64,000 bases of DNA. It comes from a virus. The number at the start of each line of letters is the position of its first letter. Positions within the stretch are counted from its first letter, which is position 1. The position numbers and the translations under genes were made by a program. Where the stretch lies: the IMG/VR virus record IMGVR_UViG_3300023202_000142, positions 121,325 to 185,324 of that record; one strand, 5' to 3'. Positions 24,113 to 33,235 of the stretch are shown one piece after another. The notes below the pieces were generated by a model. That model made no database searches and had not been told where the DNA came from. It was given only the letters and a program-made list of their open reading frames with translations.

Positions 24113-24814
24113 GTGGCTAGCACATCGATTGTCCCGTTCTTGATTCAGCAAGAGGTCGAGGGCGGCAACCAGTTCACCGGGGCGACGCCTGCCACCGGCC
24201 CCGAGATCGAAGGCGTGGTTTTCCGGTACAAGAACCGGAATGAGGGTGGCGCCTTTTGTTTCACGAATCGTCGATTCATGTCGGTGCGCCGCATCATGGT
24301 CGACTTCAAGGATGCGCAGACCTGGAAGATCGAGGTCGAGCACACCGACACAGTTCAGACGCGGACTTTGCTTTTCGAGGGGCAGTCTCAGGTGGTGACG
24401 TTCGAGGTCACCGGCGGTACCGATGGTCTCTACACTATCACGATCGATGGCGTGAACTATCAGCACAGCGCGTCGGGTCAAACCGCCACCCAGATTTCGG
24501 ATGCCCTCCTGGCGCTGATTGACGTGGACCTTTCGGCTGACGAAGGCCGATTCGTATCGGTCTCTGGAGCAATCATTACGCTCGTTTCGGTTGAGGGCTC
24601 GTCGTTCGGTGTGGCTTCGACTGGAGACCCGATTACAGCGACAGAGACGCAGACGAGTGATGGGGAGGACTCGAAGCAGCGGTTCGACGCTGTGAATCTC
24701 GACCTTGCCCCGGGCGAGAACATCCTGGTTACGACGACAGGTGCAACTGAACTGTTGCTCGCCGAGGTGCTCGCGTTTCCGACCCGGCAGCTTCTAGCAA
24801 ACACAGGAGGATGA
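24113..24814 (+). CDS. Putative baseplate protein, jelly-roll-like, paralogue of the next gene
   Basis: A 233-residue protein with a GTG start. Its C-terminal residues (ENILVTTTGATELLLAEVLA) align with those of the next gene (DKLVLITTAASELMLADLLV), and both contain a strand pair with W-x-(I/L)-x-(V/L)-E. It additionally carries a short inserted domain near residues 105-140 (TITIDGVNYQHSASGQTATQ) with the T-I-D-G-x-x-Y signature that also occurs in the fibre proteins at 39329 and 42451. This suggests duplication followed by domain insertion. Confidence 0.6.
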   Translation: MASTSIVPFLIQQEVEGGNQFTGATPATGPEIEGVVFRYKNRNEGGAFCFTNRRFMSVRRIMVDFKDAQTWKIEVEHTDTVQTRTLLFEGQSQVVTFEVTGGTDGLYTITIDGVNYQHSASGQTATQISDALLALIDVDLSADEGRFVSVSGAIITLVSVEGSSFGVASTGDPITATETQTSDGEDSKQRFDAVNLDLAPGENILVTTTGATELLLAEVLAFPTRQLLANTGG

Positions 24815-24815
24815 G

Positions 24816-25232
24816 ATGTCCCAGTGGGGCCGAATCAAATTGAACATGGCGGCCGGCAACGATTTCACCAACGCGGAGTCGGATGTGGAGCCCGAGGAGG
24901 ATCAGGGCGAGCTACGTACCTATTTGGGTATGACGCAGGGCGGGATTTTCGACCTCAGCTTCATTCAGGCGTCCGTGCTGGAGATCAAGCGCTTGGTCAT
25001 CGAGGCTGGAGACGCTGCTACCTGGGAACTTCAGCTCGAAGTGACGCGCGAGGGTGGTACAGAGATTCGCACTCTGGTGCAGAATACGGATTTCAGTGGG
25101 TCGCCCAACCAGCAGGTCTGGTACCCCACTGAGGCGATTGTTGTTGATCAGGCGCATGGCGACAAGCTGGTCCTCATTACAACAGCAGCGTCTGAGCTGA
25201 TGTTGGCTGACCTTCTTGTGTCGAGCTGGTAG
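24816..25232 (+). CDS. Putative baseplate protein, short paralogue
   Basis: A 138-residue protein with GGAGG just before ATG 24816. It shares the strand order and final motif of the preceding gene but lacks the inserted T-I-D-G domain. A run of acidic residues (ESDVEPEEDQGEL) near the N-terminus precedes the beta sandwich. It is probably an accessory baseplate or fibre-connector subunit that assembles alongside its paralogue. Confidence 0.58.
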   Translation: MSQWGRIKLNMAAGNDFTNAESDVEPEEDQGELRTYLGMTQGGIFDLSFIQASVLEIKRLVIEAGDAATWELQLEVTREGGTEIRTLVQNTDFSGSPNQQVWYPTEAIVVDQAHGDKLVLITTAASELMLADLLVSSW

Positions 25233-25245
25233 TTCAGGAGTCTAG

Positions 25246-28047
25246 GTGGCTGAGTACGGTTTCGGCTACGGGCCCTTCGGGGCGGGGCCTTTCGGGCGCG
25301 CGCATACGTCAAAGGATGCGTTGTGGCGTCGCTCGATCCCTCTGCGTGAGAAGCAGGATGACGCCGAGAATGACAACCATCTGGAGCGGTATCTCGAAGT
25401 AGCGGCTGAGGCACTGGATCGTATCCTGGAGACCGCCTGGGGGTTTCCCGAGCAGATCGACCCTGTAACTGCCCGATCTGGTCAGGAGTACTCAGAAAGC
25501 TTGACGCTCATCGACATTGAAGATCTCGGAGCCGGTGTGGTGCGTGTGACGGTCGACCCGTCACAGACCGAGATCGTCGAGATCATGTTCGGGGCTTCGA
25601 CGGATCCTGATACCGATAACCTCAGACAGGACGGCTGGGTCGCCTCGGTTGATGGTTTTGACATCTTCCAGATCTCCAGGGTCAGGGCCTACGATGAGGA
25701 GTCCGACCCCGTAGGTGCGGCAACATTGGATGTCGTGACGAATCGCGAGATCACGTCGCCGCTGGAGGTCAGGCCGCCGGACATCCTGTTTCGGCTGGCG
25801 TCGAACTTCGCTCCGACTGTCGATCGCGCTGACCCGCCGGATTACTCTCGGCGCGCCCTGTATCGGCACCGGCTGATCCGCGACCTCAAGGTCTCGACGC
25901 GTCTTTTCGAGTTGCTTGGTGCGATCTATGGCTTCGACGTCGAGGTCAGCGGCCTCTATTGCATCTCGGAAGCCTGGTACAACGCGCTGCTCGAAACGGA
26001 TCCGTTGAATGCGTTTGAGCTGCCAGAGGGGTCTGGCAAGTACTTCACTGACATTCCGCTCTTCGGCCACCTCTACGACCAGGTGCCTGCCGATGTCATT
26101 CCGGCTGATCTGCAGACGGACGCAGATTTTGCCATTGAGATTGGCCCTGCGGTAGAGGTCTCCGAGAACCGCTGGTGCTTCCAGGTAACCCCCGATGAAC
26201 TAGATCGGGTGTTGGCACTGGGCTTCTGGCAGATCGTCGATGCTGATGGCGTCGCGCATTATATCGAGGAGGTCAACCTATCGGAGCCGGTGACGGCCGA
26301 AGATACCGGGGTCGTGTCGACTGGGAGCAGGGGCCCGTACTCGCTTGTGGCTGACCGACCGCCGATGAGCGCGGGATCGCTGGTCGTGACGTGGACCGAC
26401 AAGGATCTAGTCACGAGGACAGCGACAGACGACGGAGTTGGCGCGCTGACGGGGGATGGGACGGGCACCGTCGACTACACGACCGGCGATATCGAGATCA
26501 CCACAGACGAGTTCACGGACGGTGGTACGCCGTCTGACTGGATTCCATCTGACAGCCCGATTGCGGGGCTTCCCTGGAATGACGCCTATGTGGTGGAGCC
26601 GGCCTCGACCGCCAACCCCAAGGGCGGCTCTGGCGCCTTTGACCCCGATGAGCCGTTTGTCGGGTGGATGGCTGGTGATGATGGGTATTTGGCTTTCACG
26701 GTGGATGGCGGCCAGACATGGGAAACCGACCCGGACTTTCCCTTCACCGAGGACGAACTGAACGGCGTCGACGGCGATTTCGACACCACGGCGGGGTCAG
26801 ACGTCACAGTCTGGGTTGTTGGCGAAGACAGGCTCAGCCAGGCCCTCCCTGGGGGCGTCTGGTATTGGTCTTATGACAATGAGGTGTGGACGGAGGTTAC
26901 GCATTCGGTTCCTTCTGGTTGGCGTGATGTCGCGGCCTTCGACGGGAGTAGCGGGGTTCTGTCGATTCTCGCCGTTGGGTACGGCGGTGAGATGGCGTAT
27001 TACGACGGCACCACGATGTTGGCTACGGGGGCAGGAACCACAGCTAATGACCTCAATGCCGCGTCCATGGAGGACTCCGCGGCGCACCAGACGTTTGTTG
27101 TTGGTGACTCTGGCACCCTTCTGGAGGTCACCGCATGGGGTACTGTGGGGGACTTCGCAACGGCGACATGGACGGACCAGTCGTCGGCGCTAGGCGGTGG
27201 TATCGCTGATGACCTTCGTGACATCTCGTTTCTGACGACTGATGCGGCAAAGGGCATCCTTGTCGGCGACAATAGTCAGGTCTGGATTACAACGGACAAC
27301 GGCGCGACCTGGTCTTCGGTTGCAACGGGGTTTTCGAAGGATTGGGTCGCGTGCTTCTGGCAGGGCGCGACGGCCGGTGATTTCATTGTTCTTGCTGCAG
27401 ATGACGGTACAGTCATTGTGTCCGTCGACCAGGGTTCGAGTTGGTCGACCTCAGACATTCCCGTGTTTGGGGACACCCTGATCGGGGGCGCCGTTAAGGA
27501 CATTGTCAATGGCACCGCGCACCCCTACGGCGTTCTGGTCGGGTCCAATGGGACGACCTGGTATTACGCCGAGGATGGCAGGATCCCGGTGGCTGATTCT
27601 GGGAGTCCCTTTCTGCTCGACTACACGATCGACGAGGTCTGTGTCATCTCCGATGGGGCTCCTGTTGCGGGGTCGGGTTTCCTGCGGGCTCAGGCCCAGT
27701 TCTTATGCAACAGGGATTATCGGCCCGCGGCGGTGTATCGCATTGTCGCTGAGCCCGATGAGGTGCTCACCGAACCTGGCGCCGTTGTTACGAACCTCGT
27801 TGACCGCATCGAGGAGAAGCTGCGACTCTATGTGCCGATTCACATCCGGCTTACCGAGTTCGTCGTGTTCCAGGTCGCGACAGTGGATCTGTTCGGAGAC
27901 AGTTTCTCGCTCAGCGGTGAGGATTTCATCCTGGATGAGGCCGAGGCGGATGCGATTGGTGGAACTAGATTTGATACGACGCCGGCAGATGTTGAGCCGC
28001 TGGACGAAGGCGCATTCTTCCTCGAAGGTACGTTGACGATTACGTAG
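25246..28047 (+). CDS. Large baseplate protein with BNR/Asp-box beta-propeller-like insertion
   Basis: A 933-residue protein with a GTG start. The N-terminal half resembles baseplate wedge proteins in being acidic with a Gly-rich N-terminal tail (FGYGPFGAGPFGRA). From about residue 470 to 770 it contains several Asp-box-type strands: FTVDGGQTWETD near 484, ITTDNGATWSSV near 680 and VSVDQGSSWSTS near 725, matching S/T-x-D-x-G-x-x-W. These repeats are the signature of sialidase-like or photosystem-assembly-like propellers. Near residue 394-422 it has one copy of the sheath G-x-V-D-Y-x-T-G module. The C-terminal 150 residues return to a wedge-like domain. Probably a baseplate protein that also binds surface glycans. 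Confidence 0.68.
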   Translation: MAEYGFGYGPFGAGPFGRAHTSKDALWRRSIPLREKQDDAENDNHLERYLEVAAEALDRILETAWGFPEQIDPVTARSGQEYSESLTLIDIEDLGAGVVRVTVDPSQTEIVEIMFGASTDPDTDNLRQDGWVASVDGFDIFQISRVRAYDEESDPVGAATLDVVTNREITSPLEVRPPDILFRLASNFAPTVDRADPPDYSRRALYRHRLIRDLKVSTRLFELLGAIYGFDVEVSGLYCISEAWYNALLETDPLNAFELPEGSGKYFTDIPLFGHLYDQVPADVIPADLQTDADFAIEIGPAVEVSENRWCFQVTPDELDRVLALGFWQIVDADGVAHYIEEVNLSEPVTAEDTGVVSTGSRGPYSLVADRPPMSAGSLVVTWTDKDLVTRTATDDGVGALTGDGTGTVDYTTGDIEITTDEFTDGGTPSDWIPSDSPIAGLPWNDAYVVEPASTANPKGGSGAFDPDEPFVGWMAGDDGYLAFTVDGGQTWETDPDFPFTEDELNGVDGDFDTTAGSDVTVWVVGEDRLSQALPGGVWYWSYDNEVWTEVTHSVPSGWRDVAAFDGSSGVLSILAVGYGGEMAYYDGTTMLATGAGTTANDLNAASMEDSAAHQTFVVGDSGTLLEVTAWGTVGDFATATWTDQSSALGGGIADDLRDISFLTTDAAKGILVGDNSQVWITTDNGATWSSVATGFSKDWVACFWQGATAGDFIVLAADDGTVIVSVDQGSSWSTSDIPVFGDTLIGGAVKDIVNGTAHPYGVLVGSNGTTWYYAEDGRIPVADSGSPFLLDYTIDEVCVISDGAPVAGSGFLRAQAQFLCNRDYRPAAVYRIVAEPDEVLTEPGAVVTNLVDRIEEKLRLYVPIHIRLTEFVVFQVATVDLFGDSFSLSGEDFILDEAEADAIGGTRFDTTPADVEPLDEGAFFLEGTLTIT

Positions 28048-28059
28048 GCCGGTGATTCT

Positions 28060-28080
28060 GCACAGGCGCTGTGCTACAAA
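28060..28080 (+). promoter_or_regulatory. Hairpin plus extended -10 candidate
   Basis: GCACAG (28060-28065), loop GCG, CTGTGC (28069-28074) is a perfect six-base inverted repeat, overlapping TGC-TACAAA (28072-28080), which looks like an extended -10. No -35 is convincing and no T-run follows, so it could be a promoter, an operator or a weak processing hairpin. Confidence 0.3.
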
Positions 28081-28099
28081 ATGACGCGAAGGAGCATGG

Positions 28100-28615
28100 A
28101 TGGCACTGCGAGCTGCACTGACAGATCTGGGTAGAGAGTACCTGGCGCGTTTCATGGCGACGTATGACGACATCGCCGTCAATGATGGGTATCGCATCTT
28201 CCACTCCGTGAAGTGGGGTGAGGGTGGATTTCAGACAGTCTCAGGCATCGATGTTCCGAAGGATCCGAACCTGTTCGTGGCCAACACGGATCTGGAGATC
28301 ATTGAGAACCCCGGGCTGTACACGCCGTATGACTATGCTTCCGGCCTCATTCCGATCGATCTGACGACGGAGGTGATCTACACGGGCGGCGCGAACCAGA
28401 AGTTCAGGATCATTGCTCATCTCGATTCGTCAGAAGAAAATGACGATGGCTTCGGATCGAACCCGAGGTTCTTTGAGATCGGAATCTTCGATAACGCGCT
28501 CGCAACTGGTGTGGATGTCGCGGATCACATGATCGTGTACTGCACCTTCGATGGCTTTCTGAAAACGAACACTCGCACGATCGATGTCGCCATCGACGTG
28601 CCTATGGCTCCATGA
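28100..28615 (+). CDS. Putative tail/fibre-attachment protein
   Basis: A 171-residue protein starting at ATG 28100, with AAGGAG 5 bases upstream. The opening ALRAALTDLGREYLARFMAT is similar in style to phage tail-collar or short fibre adaptor proteins, and the rest is a beta sandwich ending with strands TRTIDVAIDVPM. It lies directly before the beta-helix tailspike gene and may attach it to the baseplate. Confidence 0.55.
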   Translation: MALRAALTDLGREYLARFMATYDDIAVNDGYRIFHSVKWGEGGFQTVSGIDVPKDPNLFVANTDLEIIENPGLYTPYDYASGLIPIDLTTEVIYTGGANQKFRIIAHLDSSEENDDGFGSNPRFFEIGIFDNALATGVDVADHMIVYCTFDGFLKTNTRTIDVAIDVPMAP

Positions 28616-28622
28616 GGGACTC

Positions 28623-31526
28623 ATGACGATTCACGTAACGTCGGCGATCGACATCACCAAGGTGAAGACCAGGTGGGAGGAGCCTTATGTCTCTGAGGCG
28701 ATCGACAAGATGATGTCGGTGCTCGGAAAAGGGGTTCACCATGGTTTCAGAATGACGTCGGACGGCGGCCAGATCGTCCGTCTGAGCCATGACACCGAGT
28801 ACGGAGACTCCCTTGCCCTGATCCTCGACGAGAACCTCGGGCAGGCGTTTGAGTACCGCGAAGACACCGAGGCGACCCTGGACCTCACACCTGTTAGCGC
28901 GGGTACTCGCGCCTGGGTGTTCTTGTTCGTTGACTACAGCGTTGGTGTCGCGACAACCGCGGAGGTCAGGGTCGCTGATGCTGCGGAGCTGGCAAACCCC
29001 TGGGTCAACCAGGCCCTGCCCCTCGGGACCGTTCGAAAGCCGTCGGCGGGCGCAATTGGTGACGGCGATATCGATCATGGTTCCGGTGAATGGCTCGGTC
29101 TCGCCGGTGGGGATTCTTCACGCTGGGTTTCGGTTCATCAAAATGTCTATTTCGAGAAGGGCTTGGCCGGCTTTGAGTTGGGCGGAGCTGGTGTGTCCAG
29201 CTATCCGTTCGCTCAGGCGGACTATGTCACGATGGTGGGCGTCGGTGACTCTTATAAGGGTGATCGTGCCGCCAGGCTTGGGGATACTTCTGGTGCCCAG
29301 CCTTCGCCGGACACCGGCGAGCTAAGGATTGAGCTTCCACAGCTCCTGGAAAATGACATCGTATTCTGGCGGTTCAGAGCCAAGGCCGCTTCGGTCACCA
29401 ATGGGGGCATCCTCCGAGTAGCGCTGGGCGCTTACTTCGACGAGACGATTCTTGACGCTGATCTCGGCTCCTATGAGCAGTTCGGGTATGCCGTCGAGAT
29501 TACGTCGGATGCGGATGATCAGTCGCTGGACATCATCGCGGACCTCACCGCGGGCGTGACGGCGACCGGGCATTTCGACATCGATGAGGTCGAGGTCTAC
29601 ATTTTCCGGCCCACGGGGACTGTGGCTGCTGGCAACATGGACGTCGCAGGGCGATTCCTGATGGCTGATGCCGGCGGGTTCACCGCTCGTCTTGGGGCAG
29701 ACTTCGGTTCCTGGAACCTCTCAGACGCCAACGCGTCCTTCGATATCACGGATGCCGCTGATGGCGGCCGGTTCGCCGATATTCCGGTCGGAACCACGTT
29801 GTCGCTTGTCGCTGGACTGAATCACGCGCTGCGCGGAGGTGGGGCCGCTATGGACCTCATGCATCCTAAAGCGGTGTTTGAGGGTGGCGAGGTCACCGAT
29901 GGGACCAGTGGCGGTGCGAACGTCGATGTCTCGGCTCTCAAGGTTCGGACCGCTGCGTTGAGCCCCACCGTGGCTGGCGCTGTTGATCGCTACTACGAGC
30001 AGGATGCTGTAGTAGATCTTGCTCTCCCGGTCACATCTGGTGTCGAGGAGTTCTTCGTCACCTGGGACCCGAACGCAGAAGACTTCGTGGCCTACTTGAC
30101 GTCTGATGTGACGTTCAGCTCCAACGAGGATGTTGTGATCCTCGCATATGTCGAGCACGACGGTGGTACGGGGCTAAATACTCGAATCATCGAGATGCAG
30201 GACTTCATCACCGATCTGGAGCGCAAGACGCCCATCACCGTGGGCGCAAGTGCCAACGCTCGCTTCTCTTCGTTGGAGGGCGCGCTTCGGATGGCCGATC
30301 AGTCGGGCTTCACCGGTACGAAAGAGATCGTAGTCACCGGGACGACAACCCTCGGGACGTCTTCAGGGATTGAGAACGCACAGGCAACGATTCCAGTGCC
30401 GGACGGCATCGTGGTTCGGGGCGCCGGGGATGCGCGCGTCTCGGTATCCAGGACCTGGTATGACCCGACAGTCTCCCCGAAGGTCATTTTCGACCTTCCC
30501 GATGGTGGCGATGTCGTGTTCCGAGACCTTCTTTTCACGGTCGGGAATGGCACCGAGGGCGACATCGTCCTGTTCTCCAGCGCTGGTAACCCCAGGAAGG
30601 TGACGATCGCGAATGTTGAGGTCGAGATGACGGGCTCACAAGCTCTGTGGCGTGTCATCGACTGTGTGCCCACGCGGGCCCTCACGGTCCGGGACTGTTA
30701 TTTCCAGTGCCGGTCTAGCACTGTAGGCACTCAGGCTTCCGATGCCGATGCTGCGTGCATCTGGATCGAAAACACTGCTCCGAACGCAGAGCTTGCGATC
30801 CTCATCGACGGCTGCTCGTTCGGTGGTGACGATCTCGGTGACGGCTTCACGTCGAGCGCCCAGGCGCTTCACATCGTCAGTGACACCTTGGGCGCCGATA
30901 ACGTGACCACGATTCACATCACGAACACTCGTTTTCTGGAGGCCGATCTTCCGGTGGATCTCGACGGCCGGGTGATCATGGACAACGTGTTCTCGTTGGT
31001 TCCGATTCATATCGATGCGGACAGCCAGGACATCTCTGTGGGGAACGTCGTGATGGATCTCTCGGAGTACGAGGGCCGCGCTGCTGCCCCGTCGTCAGAA
31101 GCTTTCAAGATCAGCTTCGCGAATCGAGGCACTGTGGCGAACGTGTCAATCAACGCGCCCAACTCTCCGGTGTCCTGGCAGGGGCTGGACCTCCCTTCAT
31201 CCAGTGGATTAACGATCTCGAACATCAGCATCAAGCACGCGGACGGTGATGCGGTAGAGGTGTTCGGCTCGGAGAACGTTGTGAGGGGCCTGAACTGTGA
31301 GAGCACCGGTGCAGATGCAGGTCGCAGCGGGCTTTCCGGCACTGCATCGCGGCTCGTAGCGGTCGGTGGGTATTTCGATGGGTATGCCGCTGATGCGGCG
31401 ATCGACGCTTCGAACTTCACTGATTCCGTGATCTCCGAGATGGTGTTTCAGCAGGGTGGCGGAACGCCGCCCTACATCTCATCTATCGGGGCCAACCAGA
31501 CCGGCAACACCTACGAAGTGGCATAA
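28623..31526 (+). CDS. Large tailspike-like protein with right-handed beta-helix
   Basis: A 967-residue protein starting at ATG 28623, with GAGGGA just upstream. The first 130 residues are an alpha/beta domain that may attach to the baseplate (TSAIDITKVKTRWEEPYVSE). The middle has beta-sandwich domains. From about residue 565 to the end the sequence is regular, with short strands and turns every 20-25 residues (TIANVEVEMTGSQALWRVID, LTVRDCYFQC, ILIDGCSFGG), the pattern of a pectate-lyase-type beta-helix. Tailspikes of this form bind and often cleave surface polysaccharide. No catalytic residues could be identified with certainty. Confidence 0.75.
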   Translation: MTIHVTSAIDITKVKTRWEEPYVSEAIDKMMSVLGKGVHHGFRMTSDGGQIVRLSHDTEYGDSLALILDENLGQAFEYREDTEATLDLTPVSAGTRAWVFLFVDYSVGVATTAEVRVADAAELANPWVNQALPLGTVRKPSAGAIGDGDIDHGSGEWLGLAGGDSSRWVSVHQNVYFEKGLAGFELGGAGVSSYPFAQADYVTMVGVGDSYKGDRAARLGDTSGAQPSPDTGELRIELPQLLENDIVFWRFRAKAASVTNGGILRVALGAYFDETILDADLGSYEQFGYAVEITSDADDQSLDIIADLTAGVTATGHFDIDEVEVYIFRPTGTVAAGNMDVAGRFLMADAGGFTARLGADFGSWNLSDANASFDITDAADGGRFADIPVGTTLSLVAGLNHALRGGGAAMDLMHPKAVFEGGEVTDGTSGGANVDVSALKVRTAALSPTVAGAVDRYYEQDAVVDLALPVTSGVEEFFVTWDPNAEDFVAYLTSDVTFSSNEDVVILAYVEHDGGTGLNTRIIEMQDFITDLERKTPITVGASANARFSSLEGALRMADQSGFTGTKEIVVTGTTTLGTSSGIENAQATIPVPDGIVVRGAGDARVSVSRTWYDPTVSPKVIFDLPDGGDVVFRDLLFTVGNGTEGDIVLFSSAGNPRKVTIANVEVEMTGSQALWRVIDCVPTRALTVRDCYFQCRSSTVGTQASDADAACIWIENTAPNAELAILIDGCSFGGDDLGDGFTSSAQALHIVSDTLGADNVTTIHITNTRFLEADLPVDLDGRVIMDNVFSLVPIHIDADSQDISVGNVVMDLSEYEGRAAAPSSEAFKISFANRGTVANVSINAPNSPVSWQGLDLPSSSGLTISNISIKHADGDAVEVFGSENVVRGLNCESTGADAGRSGLSGTASRLVAVGGYFDGYAADAAIDASNFTDSVISEMVFQQGGGTPPYISSIGANQTGNTYEVA

Positions 31527-31529
31527 CGG

Positions 31530-32369
31530 ATGGCAGATTTCCTCCAGTTCGCGACCGCGCCACCAGGCACGGACAACGATCTGGCGAGGATGTTTCTCAT
31601 CCCGCTGGACCCGAACTCCGGCGAGCGCCTTGTTGGTCCGCTCGGCGGTGTCCCCGGGATTCAGCCCGAGGATCTTCCGACGATCCAGTTGCAGTACTGG
31701 CCAGAGACCGTCACGTACACCCGTGGCGAGATCGGCTGGCAGCAGCGCAATGTGCCAGGGCTGTCCCATTCGCTGTACCAGTGGACCGGGAACGGCTCAC
31801 CGTCGTTGCAGTTCGAGTCCGTGTTCACGTCTGACCACGACCCAGCTTACACGCCGCTGGAGTCCGTGCTGCCGGACACCGATCAGGGAACGATTCGAGA
31901 CCTTGATCTCAATGAGGTGTCTGCCTGGTTCACTGCTGCCACAAACCCGCTGTATGCCGATGGCCCGACTGCAGACATCCCAGTGAACCCCCCGCCCGTG
32001 ATCCAACTGGTGCCGGAATCGAGGGCGCCCAACGTTTCTGAGTTGGCAGGGGTTCAGTCACTGAATCTGGGTCCCGCGGTGACATCGTCGGCAACCCGAA
32101 ACGCGAGGTCAGACTTTCCGATCGATGCGGGCCTCGGGTCAGCAAGTGAGATTGGCACTACCTTCTCGCAGATTGATCGAGATTTCTTCGGCATTATCAA
32201 GGACTACTCGGTTGTCTATGAGAAGTGGTGGCCGAGCGGCGCGCCGCGGATCATTCGTTGCAACATCACCCTCCACGAAGTGATTCAGCTTGGTGGCGAG
32301 ATCTTGCCTCATGGGCGTGATCGCAACATCAAGGTTTTCAAGACCTATCGCCTGATCGGTAACTCTTAG
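31530..32369 (+). CDS. Tube-initiator / contractile-injection-system tube-like protein
   Basis: A 279-residue protein. The phrase IQLQYWPETVTYTRGEIGWQ followed by a Gly-rich turn and LQFESVFTSD matches the layout of the CIS tube and gp48/gp54-type family that forms the first ring on the baseplate hub (F-x-P-E-x-x-x-x-x-x-x-x-W, then L-x-F-x-x-x-x). The C-terminal strands are regular (RIIRCNITLHEVIQLGG). It follows the tailspike and precedes the lysis cassette. The family assignment is by pattern only. Confidence 0.6.
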   Translation: MADFLQFATAPPGTDNDLARMFLIPLDPNSGERLVGPLGGVPGIQPEDLPTIQLQYWPETVTYTRGEIGWQQRNVPGLSHSLYQWTGNGSPSLQFESVFTSDHDPAYTPLESVLPDTDQGTIRDLDLNEVSAWFTAATNPLYADGPTADIPVNPPPVIQLVPESRAPNVSELAGVQSLNLGPAVTSSATRNARSDFPIDAGLGSASEIGTTFSQIDRDFFGIIKDYSVVYEKWWPSGAPRIIRCNITLHEVIQLGGEILPHGRDRNIKVFKTYRLIGNS

Positions 32370-32393
32370 GCACCATTCGTGGGGGTTACCGCG

Positions 32394-32422
32394 TTGTCTG
32401 GCTCTGCGATTGGCCTGACAAT
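32394..32422 (+). promoter_or_regulatory. Promoter candidate before the lysis-like cassette
   Basis: TTGTCT (32394-32399), 17 bases, GACAAT (32417-32422), ending 9 bases before the ATG of the membrane-anchored coiled-coil gene. It matches the consensus in four of six positions at each element. It would leave almost no leader beyond GGGGGG, which itself can serve as ribosome-binding site. Confidence 0.35.
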
Positions 32423-32431
32423 GGGGGGACA

Positions 32432-32881
32432 ATGTACCTCGCTGTAGTAGACATATCGACATTGACGCAATTGTTCGCGGAGCAGGGGCCCCTTGCGATT
32501 GTCGCGGTCATCCTGACGTTTCTCGTGACGAAGTTCGTTGACTTCGTTATCGACAGGCGCTCGAAGGCTGTAGATCAGAACCTTATCGAGGGCACAACGA
32601 TTCGTGCCGAGTTGCGCGAGGAGGTGGTGCAGCTCAAGCAGGACATCAAAGAACTGTCTGAGGAGGTCGACATTTGGCGGGAGAAGTATCTTGAGGTCCG
32701 GGATGACCTGGGGGTCACGAAGGTCACGCTGCACGCTGCGAGCGAAGAGTCGAGGATGTTGCGTCAAAAGTTGGTCGAGGTCGTCGAGGTCACGGAGGGC
32801 CAGGGCATTCACCTCGGCGTTTCTATTCGGCCGCTCATTGATTCAATCGAAGGCTCTATTGTGGATGGATCTGACAGTTGA
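32432..32881 (+). CDS. Membrane-anchored coiled-coil protein (holin/spanin-type candidate)
   Basis: A 149-residue protein. Residues 18-38 (QGPLAIVAVILTFLVTKFVD) form a single N-terminal transmembrane helix. Residues 55-120 are charged heptads (LREEVVQLKQDIKELSEEVD), a long coiled coil. This architecture is found in i-spanins, class III holins and phage membrane anchors. It precedes the HTH regulator and endolysin genes, so a lysis role is plausible. Its stop overlaps the TTGACA of the next promoter. Confidence 0.55.
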   Translation: MYLAVVDISTLTQLFAEQGPLAIVAVILTFLVTKFVDFVIDRRSKAVDQNLIEGTTIRAELREEVVQLKQDIKELSEEVDIWREKYLEVRDDLGVTKVTLHAASEESRMLRQKLVEVVEVTEGQGIHLGVSIRPLIDSIEGSIVDGSDS

Positions 32882-32906
32882 CAGTGCTGATCGATGTGCA
32901 CATAAT
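32878..32906 (+). promoter_or_regulatory. Strong promoter with GTGCA-TGCAC operator for HTH gene
   Basis: TTGACA (32878-32883), 17 bases, CATAAT (32901-32906). The -10 sits inside the inverted repeat GTGCACATAATGCAC (32896-32910), so a repressor bound there would block it. It is the most consensus-like promoter in the window and lies directly ahead of the HTH regulator. Confidence 0.7.
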
Positions 32907-32959
32907 GCACCAATCCGCAAGCCCCGGCGGAATTCTATACGACGCAGGAGAGTGTTCGA

Positions 32960-33235
32960 ATGAACTTTCACGGTATTGAGGAAGACCCGCTGCCGCCGAA
33001 GACTGTGTGGGCGGTCCGTAAGGCGATGGGTCTTTCGCAGGAAGCCTTCGGTGAAGAGGTCGGAGTGACGCGACGCACCGTCATTTCGTGGGAAAAGGAT
33101 CCACCGGACAACAAGTACGCCCGTGCGTGCACGGGGCCGGCAAGGATTCTGATCCAGAACCACGCCGCCAAGATCAAGGACATCGATCCCGAAATGCAAT
33201 CGCTCCTGCAGGAGCATGGGCTCCTTGCCGCCTGA
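32960..33235 (+). CDS. HTH XRE/Cro-CI-type transcriptional regulator
   Basis: A 91-residue protein with GGAG at 32946-32949, ten bases upstream of ATG 32960. Residues 13-55 are a typical XRE HTH: TVWAVRKAMGLSQEAFGEEV, then GVTRRTVISWEKDP with the recognition helix. The remaining residues are a short dimerisation tail. It lies between the membrane protein and endolysin genes with its own strong promoter and an operator-like palindrome, so auto-repression is likely. It is a candidate reader of the GTGCAC elements in this genome; that link is inference. Confidence 0.85.
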   Translation: MNFHGIEEDPLPPKTVWAVRKAMGLSQEAFGEEVGVTRRTVISWEKDPPDNKYARACTGPARILIQNHAAKIKDIDPEMQSLLQEHGLLAA

